Source: Spirogloea muscicola
Lineage: Eukaryota; Streptophyta; Zygnematophyceae; Spirogloeales; Spirogloeaceae
Assembly (NCBI GenBank): GCA_009602725.1
Contig: WELB01000043.1
Coordinates: forward strand, 357,521 to 370,553
Reading direction: 5' to 3'
DNA: 13,033 bases
Positions 1 through 8,200 of this stretch are shown one piece after another. The translations under genes and the position numbers were made by a program. Within the stretch, counting starts at the first letter, position 1; every line of letters begins with the position of its first letter. The notes beneath the pieces are model-generated. The model saw nothing but the letters and a program-made list of their open reading frames with translations. It had not been told where the DNA came from and made no database searches.

Positions 1-3000
1 AGTTCGTCTGCGTGTACGAGGACGTGTTTGAGGGGCGCAGCCCGCTGCAGGCGGCGCGCGACCAGGGCTTCGCCGGCCGCCAGGGCCTGCAGCGCTTCTG
101 GGACGAGCTCCTGCTGCTCAAGGTGCCTCGCCTCGGCCTTCTCCGCTTCCGCTTTGTTGGCTGTATCAGCCTTCTCAGGTGGATGCCGTCAAAGCTCTTG
201 CAATGACTAACTCTTGATTGCTCTGACCTTTCTGCATTGCTTCAAGAGCAGGTGAACGAAGCCTACTTGACTGGGCGCCTGTCGAGGTTGACGGAAGAGG
301 AATTGGTTGGCCGTCAGAAGAGCACAGTTAGTGAGATCTTTGGCACTTGTGTTAGGTAAACCATGCTCCGCATTCTGCTGCTCTGCTTGTGGCCACGATG
401 GTTCGCTAAGGCAAACTCCTTGAGAATACCGCTGTGTTACTCAAATGAGATTGTAATAGCTTGTGTTCCTGGACAATTTATAGTAGTGGATGACATTGAG
501 AGAGCACCTAAGACCTTGTCTGGCCATTTCTGCTGCCTCAGCCAAGTGCTCCTTGTCTTCCACGTACATTTGCCAGGTACTTGAGTGATGGCAACTTCAT
601 TCGTGTTGCACATGCTCTCGAGACCCTATCGATTTTTCTTCGCGAGATCCTCCGCAAGCGTTTCAATGAGCAGGTCAGCGCTTGTTCACTATTGAGCTAC
701 ATTACGGCGATCGAATCCTGCATTCAGCATCATCAATTTCGTATTGTCTGTGAAAGCTCCTGCGCGTGACAGGTCAGGCAATCATCTGATGTCTGGATGC
801 CCAGCCGAAGGTTCTATGTTAAGAAAAGCAGGGGTGCTGCTGAGTGGCAAGCACCAACTGATATAAGTACTTGAAGTTCGTATTTGAAGAAAGGGAGTCT
901 TATCTTGTGCAGGGTCTTACTATCATCTCCTTGGTAGCTGGTTCCATTGACCATGCTGATACGTTCTTCAAGCGACTATTCGGAGATATTACCTCCCTTC
1001 TTGTTCAAGACAATGTCCCTTGTCTCTTAAAGGCCTTAGGCCTACGGTACGCCCTCTCGCAGTCAGCTGATACTGGATAGCTACTTCTTTGTTGTTGTCT
1101 CTAGGTTCTTCTAAGCTTGCAAATGTAGCTTCTGAGGAGTACAAAATATATATTCTTTGAGTTGATAGACTGACAGCATACTGTCTGCTGTTCACAGGAT
1201 CTTCTTGGTGATACTGATGGCTACAGAGAACATCAATACCAACTCTGTGGCTTCCTTTTTCTTCACTTGTGACATATTTGATGGGCTTGTCTCTGTCCTG
1301 ACCCTGAAGATACCTCAGGAGAGGAAGCGACTAGAGCTCGATGCCACATTGTGTCTCCTTCTGCTCCTGCTCTGGAAGGAGAGTCCAAATGCTTATGCAT
1401 CCAAGCTCTCCTCCCCCATGGCACCTATCCTTACCTTCCTCAACACCACTGCATCTCTTCTTTCACGACCAAGTGAGAGACGAAGCCTCTCTACCTCGAG
1501 GTGCAATGCTGCACTCTGTCTAGATTGCAAGGCTGTGAGCTCTTGAATATATGCTAGTAGTACTCGTCCATGATGAGTACTGTGAAAGTGATCCTTAGGC
1601 TGAGTCTGAGTCCATAGTATGTATCCCAGGAGGCTTCCCTTTGAGCCATGGTCACACCAAACTCAAGAGCATTGTGACAGCACGTTGACCTGTATGTTAG
1701 CAAGCATGCAGGAGGGACACTGACAACGAGCTTGGGGTTTCTGTTGTCAGATATCTGGCAGTGGCCTCTGAAGGTCCAACCGCAGTGTCAGCTATCCTGG
1801 CATATGTCAACTCCTGGTTAGGAGTGTCAAATGGCAAAAGTCAAGAGGCTGCTGCGAATGTCACTGGTGCCAGCCATGAGATGGTGGACTGCGACATAGG
1901 AGCATCAAATACCACTGCTGCTACACTATTGATCTACTCCCTCTTCCATCTCAACCCAATTATGCGATCGCAGAATGTGAGAATGCCAACTCCGCACCTC
2001 ATGATCTGGCCAGAAGCGCGACCTGCGTGCATCAGGTGGCAGGTTTCTTGAGTATGCCACAGTACCTTGGAATATCAGCCAAATGATGCGACTATCAAAA
2101 CATGCGCTGCCAGGCTTGGTCTCCAGCGGGCTTTGTGCAAGGTACACCTGGTGGTGCTGGCAGCAGCCAAATGTCGCACTCTTGGGGAGACGTGTTCAAG
2201 GCCTTCATTACCCTATCCACAACAATGTGCCAGCAGAGCTACCTTAGAACACCAAGCGGTGCATTGAAGGGTAAACTAAGTCTGATCATCCTGAGAATGT
2301 TCATTGAGGACCACACTGCTTACAACTTTCTGTCAAACTGCGACCCGACGACTTATGCGGCCATCTCTGATGAGCTGCCATTGTCCAATGGTAAGTCATG
2401 AAGTACATGCATTCGGATCTCTGACTTTGAGCCAGGTTGCCAACGATCTTGTGACGTGACAAAATCTGCCTATCTCAGTCACTAGGCACTGTGACCAACT
2501 CACAGGTCGTGTCAGTGAGTTTGCCAGGTGCCATACCTCCTGGATCATCTCGCAATATGGCCTGCTTCTTCCTTGACCTTGCCAGTCAAGTTCTGGCCAT
2601 AGCACCTCCCACGGATCTCAGCCACTTAGATGCTGACTTGTACACAAAGGCAACAGAGCTTGTCTGCATCATTCTGCTGAAGAACAAGCCATTCAGCTCA
2701 ACAAGCTGCAAATGGCAAGCGCTTTGGCAGAACCTCATCTTCACTTGTCGGTGGTGCACTCCAGAGAGCACATTTCAGGTCAATGCAGCTTTTGGATCAA
2801 CAATACCTCACAGGAACTTTTGAGTACCCATTGCAAGCAAACAAATTTTCTCGGCTTATGAGCGCCCTCCTGTTTATATACATGATGCACACCATGTTGG
2901 CTCTCCTCCTCATATCCGATTTCTAGGTTTGCAGGACATGATTCTGATAGGGCATGTTGGCAATTGCAGAAGCCAGATGTTCCTGAACTGGCTGGATTGA

Positions 3001-3641
3001 TCGTGGCACTGGTGGAGTCTTCTTTGGGCCTTGGGAGCAATCTGCTCGCGGCCACAGAGGAGGTGGAAAGGATGCACTCTATTGTCATTAGCCAAATGAC
3101 AGCATTTGAGGGACTCCTAGCAACTTCCGAAAAATTTTCTTCTCCAAATAGTGGTCCTATTAAGTTGGTAGGTCAATCTCAACTCTCTCAATTCTCGAAG
3201 TCAAGCAGCTTGCCATCAATTGATATGGCTTCGCAGTTTATAGGTGAACCTTGTGACTGTATGACATTGCATCTTTGTTGATTGTGGCATATGTGATCTT
3301 CAATTGTGCATCGCATCTGCTTGCCGGTCATGTTGATGACAGGCTAGATTGATTGGTTAATTGTGCAGGTCAACATAGCAGCTGTGAGGCAGCACTATGA
3401 AGTCCAGGTGGCAGCCATGGGCGTGCAAGGTGTTCCGTCACAACAGCAGGCGCTGGCAGCCGTGCGCAAGAAGGGCACGACTGGCCTGAAGTTGAAGAAC
3501 AGGCACGCGGGTCCCATGCATACCTACTCCGAGGGCACAAAAGAAACGAGGATACTACACTCTCTGCTCAGGACACTGACTGCACAGCAGCGGCAGCTGC
3601 AGTGGGCAAGCACGCCCAAATTTGAATTGGAGGCCATGTGA
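1..3641 (+). CDS. ARMH3: ARMH3 (C10orf76/DUF1741) family armadillo-like helical protein, 5'-truncated by the window, about 10 exons
   Basis: The joined exons give about 696 residues against 689 in the human protein, with roughly 25-30 N-terminal residues missing before base 1. Matches run in order over the whole length. YEDVF and FWDELLLLKVNEAYLTG (residues 4-48 here) parallel the human YDEIF and FWEELFLMKVN block. RVAHALETL, the helical segment RIFLVILMATENINTNSV, GKLSLIILRMFIEDH (human GKLCLIILTCIAED), the WQALW region and a C-terminal IAAVRQHYEVQ (human EVVRANYDTL) follow. Family knowledge: the animal protein is an all-helical soluble factor at the Golgi that binds PI4KB and GBF1 and supports secretion; that role in this alga is inferred. 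No signal peptide or membrane segment is evident. The TGA stop is at 3639-3641. The identification rests on recalled alignment and is strong for the family, weaker for exact function. Confidence 0.87.
1..3641 (+). other. ARMH3: Exon-intron map of the ARMH3-like gene
   Basis: Proposed coding exons: <1-122, 252-355, 577-673, 913-1046, 1198-1500, 1751-1976, 2114-2390, 2486-2778, 2970-3243 and 3379-3641. Every intron begins GT and ends AG, all phases agree, and the sum from base 3 is 2091 nt, a multiple of three. Introns are about 95-250 nt. Several donors are far from GTRAGT: GTGCCT at 123, GTCAGC at 674, GTGCAA at 1501, GTCAAT at 2779. Less certain points are the exon starting at 2486, where in-phase acceptors also exist at 2516 and 2528, and the donor at 1501. 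Confidence 0.72.
3168..3378 (+). other. ARMH3: Ambiguous last intron of the ARMH3-like gene
   Basis: Two phase-consistent solutions exist. One uses donor 3244 (GTGAAC) with acceptor 3379 and gives ...SIDMASQFIAAVRQHYEVQ, which lines up with the human EEQVLEVVRANYDTL segment; I prefer it. The other uses donor 3168 (GTAGGT) with the stronger CAG acceptor at 3368 and gives ...PIKLVNIAAVRQ, losing 22 residues overall. Both keep the downstream frame, so they could also be alternative isoforms. Confidence 0.55.
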
Positions 3642-4379
3642 GGCATGGCTTATCCTTGAAGGCCGTCAGCATCTCCTGAGAAGCCTTACATAGATTGTGG
3701 AAGTCGATGCACATCTCTGTATGCTTGCGTGTATCTGCAAATAAGCATAGTAATACGATTATGGCCAGGGCAGAGTGTGCCGCGGCTGGGCCTAGTGCCA
3801 CTCGTTCTTATAATCGAAGCAAGGGCACGGGCGAGCTGGCGAGCTGGTGGGCCAGAGCTCGAAACGCAGAGCTGGTGCTGTGGCATCCTCCTCCAGGGCT
3901 TGGGGACGCTTAAGAGGCCCAAGGGGGGGGGTGACCAATACGTAGAGATAAAAACAGAGAGGCCCCCATTGTCGATGACAATGTGGCAGCAAGAGATGTT
4001 GTATGCATTCATGAGTATTGGTGATAGGTGGTGCATGCCACAGTACAGTGAAGCAAACCGAAGTCTGGTGACTACAACAGCATGTCCAGATATGGGCGAG
4101 AGGTTTGTGGATAATCGAGGAGGTCAATGAGTCCATTGCTGTGTCTGGCTGCTCCTGGGTATCGCTATTGTGACACCCTTTGGCTGCAAGCTACGCTGAC
4201 TCGCGGCTGCCGACAAGGACAGTAAAGCCATGATTTGTAGAACCGACTTGCGCAGCTGTGTGGTTTCGCAAGCTCCAGCGCCTTCAGATCTTGCCAATTC
4301 AGTTTATGAAGAGCTTACTCCCTTTTTTACTGAAGTGAAGGACAACATGGGGACTCTGGCCCAGCCAATGCACAGTGAA
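3642..4379 (+). other. 3' UTR and spacer after the ARMH3-like gene; no gene seen
   Basis: No family is recognisable here on either strand. The open frames at 3729-4130 (+), 3686-4036 (-) and 4230-4424 (+) have no familiar motif, and the first two overlap as mirror images. A run of nine G occurs near 3922-3930. The chlorophyte polyadenylation signal TGTAA does not occur between the stop at 3641 and the rRNA fragment. The first copy is at 4715-4719, inside that fragment. Confidence 0.6.
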
Positions 4380-4541
4380 CGCAGAAATAGCTCTTTCGAA
4401 GGGATGACGGATGTGAATGGCTAACAAAAAACACGCACAAGACAGTCGTGGAAAGGAACTGCTCTTCTGATGTGAAGGCAGTGCCTGTGAGAGGTCAGCC
4501 CAGAAGGAGATGGATAGTAGGGCGATGGCCGTGATTGATTA
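4380..4541 (+). repeat. Degenerate short-repeat units, left of the rRNA fragment
   Basis: Units related to those in the 10870-11660 blocks. ATAGCTCTTTCGAAGGGATG (about 4386) resembles AGCTCTTTCCAAGGG at about 10900. GCCTGTGAGAGGTCAGCCCAGA lies at 4483-4504, and GGCGATGGCCGTGATTG at 4521-4537 directly precedes the rRNA homology. The shared core is roughly GGCGATGGCTGTGAAAGG followed by CCAGCCCAGAGG. Copies are diverged and unevenly spaced, and none has coding potential. Confidence 0.6.
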
Positions 4542-4820
4542 GCTGAAGAAGGTTCCAAGGGTTCGGTTGTTCGCCGATGAAAGTGGTACGTGAGTTGGGT
4601 TTAGAACGTCGTGAGACAGTTCGGTTCCTATCTACCGTTGGTTATAAGAGAGAATTGAAAGAAGTCCACCCTAGTACGAGAGGACTGGGTTGAATCAACC
4701 CATGGTGTACCGGTTGTAATACCAATTGCATTGCCGGGTAGCTACGTTGGTATGGGAGAACTGCTGAAAGCATCTAAGCGGGAAACCCTTCTAGAAACAA
4801 ATTCTTGGCATGCCCAGAAA
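4542..4820 (+). rRNA. 3' fragment of mitochondrial-type large-subunit (23S-like) rRNA, probable nuclear insertion
   Basis: Universal LSU landmarks occur in the correct order. GGTTCCAAGGG (about 4550) leads to the A-loop GGTTGTTCGCC (4565-4575). GGGTTTAGAACGTCGTGAGA follows (4598-4617) with CAGTTCGGT after it. The sarcin-ricin loop AGTACGAGAGGACTGGG is at 4673-4689, then GGGTAGCTACG (4736-4746) and GCTGAAAGCATCTAAGCGGG (4763-4782). This covers the last part of 23S from about E. coli 2520 onward; the 5' two-thirds is absent. Wording such as GGTTCCAAGGGTT and CTAAGCGGGAA is alphaproteobacterial-like, which fits mitochondrial better than plastid origin. Homology fades after about 4810. It lies between two intron-bearing nuclear genes, so it is best read as a non-functional NUMT. 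A rickettsia-like bacterial source is less likely. Confidence 0.88.
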
Positions 4821-4860
4821 TTGTTCGTAACTGCCGGAAAAGCGAAAAGGAGTGAACAAG

Positions 4861-4930
4861 GGATAGGCTCCTCCAGTGAAGGGCGATGGCTGTGGTTGGC
4901 CTGCCCAGAGAGATCGAACAAGGTCTGACG
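4861..4930 (+). repeat. Repeat unit on the right flank of the rRNA fragment
   Basis: The stretch GGGCGATGGCTGTGGTTGGC, continuing CTGCCCAGAG (4881-4910), is the same core seen at 4521 just left of the rRNA and again at 10880-11650. A short upstream piece, GGCTCCTCCAGTGAAGGGCG, resembles the leader of the downstream copies. The rRNA fragment is therefore bracketed by members of one repeat family. Confidence 0.55.
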
Positions 4931-5217
4931 AGACGCAGGATGCCAGCGAGGAGGCAGGGAGAGAGAGAGAGCGACTCCTCTTGTGTGCTGGTCGTGCATT
5001 AGCCCAGGCTAATGGTTTCCGTGGTGGTGGTTTGGCGCCTCAGTATAGCTTGTCAGATATGCATGTGCTCACTCGGGGATATTTAGTGTCCCCCTTAGCC
5101 AGCTCATACTCACTTAACAGGACATCTGTAAGGCTAGAATTGGCCTCCCTTTCAATTGGTGGGTCACGCCAGATAGCGGAGTTCCGTAGGTTTTCCGTCA
5201 CGGGGGCTCACCGTTAG
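4931..5217 (+). promoter_or_regulatory. Presumed upstream region of the GCP3 gene
   Basis: This 287 bp stretch separates the repeat from the first GCP3 coding sequence. It holds a short GA run (about 4959-4970) and otherwise no recognisable element. I see no clear TATA box or other core promoter motif. The name rests on position only. It could also contain an upstream non-coding or short coding exon, because the next exon lacks an in-frame ATG. Confidence 0.3.
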
Positions 5218-8200
5218 TGGGGAGCCCGAAGAGGCCGTGGAAGTTCTCCCGCGCGCGGCGACGCCTCAAACTCACTCGCCCCAGCCGCCAGGCGCGCCGC
5301 CTTCCGCGCCGCCTTTCCGCCGCGGCGCCGGCGGCGGCGGCGGCGGCGGCGCGGCGGGGATGCGGCGGCCGAGCGGCGTGCCGCCGAGAGCTTCTGCCTG
5401 CGCGTCGCCGGCAGCCTCCTCGGCGCGAGCCTGGAGCTCACCGAGGCCGGCGCCGCCCAGGCCGTGCGCCGCAGGCTGACCAAGGTAGCCGCATGTCCCC
5501 GCCAGCCTAGGCACTCGTTCGAGCAAGACTTTTCTGACTTGTTATGGTAAGGCGGACCTTTGCTGGAGGTCCGGCTCCTCGGCGCCATTCCTGTGCGCGA
5601 CTGCCGTGGGTAATCTGGGGCGAAACAGGCTGCTCAAGTCGTTGCTTCACTTCGAACGTGACCAGATGGCCTTATGTTGCATATCAGCTCACACGTTGAT
5701 TACCGAGGGCTGTCACCGAGGAGGCGCTCTTGAGAGGCGTGCTACAATGAGTCGCCTGTCTCATGCAGGCTGGTAGCTGTATCCAACGCCTGAGTCTGCA
5801 AATCTTCTAATGTGGTTCGCCAGCAATTAGTGCTGGCAAGCTGAATCGCCTGGTCTGCCGGATGACAGGCTAAGCGCACAGAGGATGTGGTTAAGTTCGA
5901 CAGGCTTGTGAGCAAGCTCTCAGCAGGCAGCGGGCCTGGCGCCATTCAACGCCGGGCTGCCCTTCTCCACCTCCTCCTGAGGATATCAGAGCAAGCGAGC
6001 AATGAGCACGTCCCAAGCGATGGGGGTGATCCTCTCTGGAGCTATGCAAAGAACTTCACGTCGGCCACTGTCAATAGCATCAACTCCGACTCGGACTCAG
6101 TCACATCCAACTCTAAGAACGTGCGCAACCTTCCTGGAGACACTTTCCCAGCAAGAGTCGAGAGGAGACGGCCTGCACCTGAGGACACGCTCAAGTCTAT
6201 GGAAAATGCCAAGATAATTACGTGGAAGAACTTCATGCATAAGCTGGTAATAGGATGGCTGGCCAAGAGACTTACAATGGATGCTTGAGGTTTGACCAAG
6301 CTCATAAGTTGAGAGACTTAGTTAGACTATCCGTGGTTGCAGATGGTTGATACTGATGTTGTGCCTAAGAGCAACGGTGGCCCTTCACTACACATGCTGA
6401 TAGCGACTCATGGACTTGGCAGGGCTGGCAAGACGGCGTGCTAGAGGAGGACCTTGTGAGTGGGGTGCTGTACGCCTGCCAGGGAATTGACAGCAAATAC
6501 ATTGCGTATGATGCTCAAGCTGAGGTTTACAAGGTCAAGGATGACGTGCAAGTGCCCAAGATACACAAGAAGATGGTGGAGGAACTCGGGGAGGCTGGCT
6601 GCCTTTATCAAAAGCTCAGACTTGATGTGCTCGAGAAGCTGGAGAAGGGCCAGGTGGACGCGGATGGTCATGTCTGGCAGGTGAATGAGCTTGTCTACTA
6701 AATGCAAATTCTGTGGTGCAGCCAGTGTTTAAAATGTGAACAAGTCCAACATAATTTCCCACCATCTTGCACCACAGGCATTGCAGGTCTGTGGTGCAGA
6801 GTGGAAATTACTTGCTGTTTGTTGCACTAGCTGCTGAGTAGCCAGGGCAAATGGCTATGACAAACCTTCCCTGTTGTGAAGCATCGCTCACATGAGGTGA
6901 CCCTGACTATATCAACAAGCAGCAAGCAATTGGCTATTAGATGCCTAGTCTTTTTACCTCTGTCATTGTTTCGCAGGGGTTTTGCCAAGTCGTCCATGAG
7001 GAGATCAAGGAATACTACTCTCTCCTTGCAAAGCTTGCACAGCAGGTTCATCAATAAGAAACATGTCCTGGTCTCTTGGCTGCTCATGACCTGCAAGTTC
7101 TGTTATCAAGTTCTGTGGACAGTTGATGTCATGTTGCACAAGTGCAGACTAGCTATTGGCTGGAGATCCATGATGATCGAAAAAGTATTTCGTCATGTAT
7201 CTGTGGTCATCAAGGGGATACATAGCAACAGCTGTATTGCGCATGCATAGATGTCCTCTTCTTTTCATGGATCAGTATTCTCTAAGCATGCGATGGGCTG
7301 AAAGGCATGCAATGACATGCAGGCCCTTCTACCCATACCCTCACCTTTGTCGGACAGCACCCCCGAGGCCGTGTCTGAGTTGCTCGATGCCGACGAGAAG
7401 GGCGGACCAACAGACCCACTGTCCTACCTCACCTTGCGGCGCCTGTACTGCTGGCTTGGAGAACCGCTGAGGAAGATGCGATTGCTTTGTGAGCTTGTGA
7501 GTGTCTGCAAGTAAGTAACAACTGGAAGGCATAAGGCTTATGTGCCCATGTCATTGCAAGAGTAGATTGGTACAGTGTCTCACACACAGAGCTCTGCAGA
7601 AGCTAAACCCGCTATCAGTGGAGCATCTAATCCCTTTTTTCAGTCAAGGACAAAGTTGGCAATGGAGAGCCTTAGTTACACCTGCAGCACTTGACAGGGG
7701 CTTGAAAGGAGGAGCCATGATTGGCAAGGTCTACGAGCGCTCGCGTCCTGGCGTCCGGGAGGAGCACGAGCTCATGACACATGTTTTCCAGGGCTGCTGC
7801 AGCTCGTATCTAAGCATCCTCCGGAAGTGGATTTTGGAGGGCAACCTCACGGACTCCCAGGAGGAAATGTTCATCGTCCAGAGCAGCAACTTCAAAGAGG
7901 AGAGGCTGTGGAGCTCAGGATTCAGGTCTGCAAGTAGTCAACATGGCATAGAGATTTCCAATCAGGACTATGTAGACAGAGGAGTGGGGGACTCTATGAC
8001 CAGTAAACTAAAGCTTATCTGCACTTCAGTGGTAAGCTTAAGGTTAGAGAGGAAGAGCAGCATTAAAGTCCGCTGAGATCAGACGCCACGACTGTGCTCG
8101 ACTGCAGGCTCAATGAGGCCATGCTACCGACGTTCATCTCCCGATCGATGGCACTTAAGATCCTCAGATGCGGGAAGTCAATCAACTTCCTGAAGCGGTA

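Noticed and set aside
3729-4130. Open frame of 133 codons (+) after the ARMH3 stop, with an antisense partner
   Set aside because: No recognisable motif, similar length open on the opposite strand, and position in a 3' flank.
4230-4424. Open frame of 64 codons beginning MICRTDL
   Set aside because: It runs into the repeat unit at 4386 and matches nothing I know. A short lost exon cannot be excluded.
4876-5217. Open frame of 113 codons upstream of GCP3
   Set aside because: It starts inside the repeat and resembles no protein. I could not link it to GCP3 or to a mitochondrial gene.
5547-5552. Good-looking donor GTAAGG after the first GCP3 exon
   Set aside because: Using it leaves phase 2, which no nearby acceptor fits. 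Donor 5485 with acceptor 5884 keeps phase 0 and a sensible alignment.
5214-5588. Antisense open frame of 124 codons with polyarginine
   Set aside because: It is a mirror of the GC-rich triplet run in a real exon, with no homology.
7540-7697. 5' part of a 178-codon open frame leading into GCP3 exon 6
   Set aside because: Phase and homology place the exon start at 7698 (CKGLKGGAM). The upstream part is intron that happens to be open.
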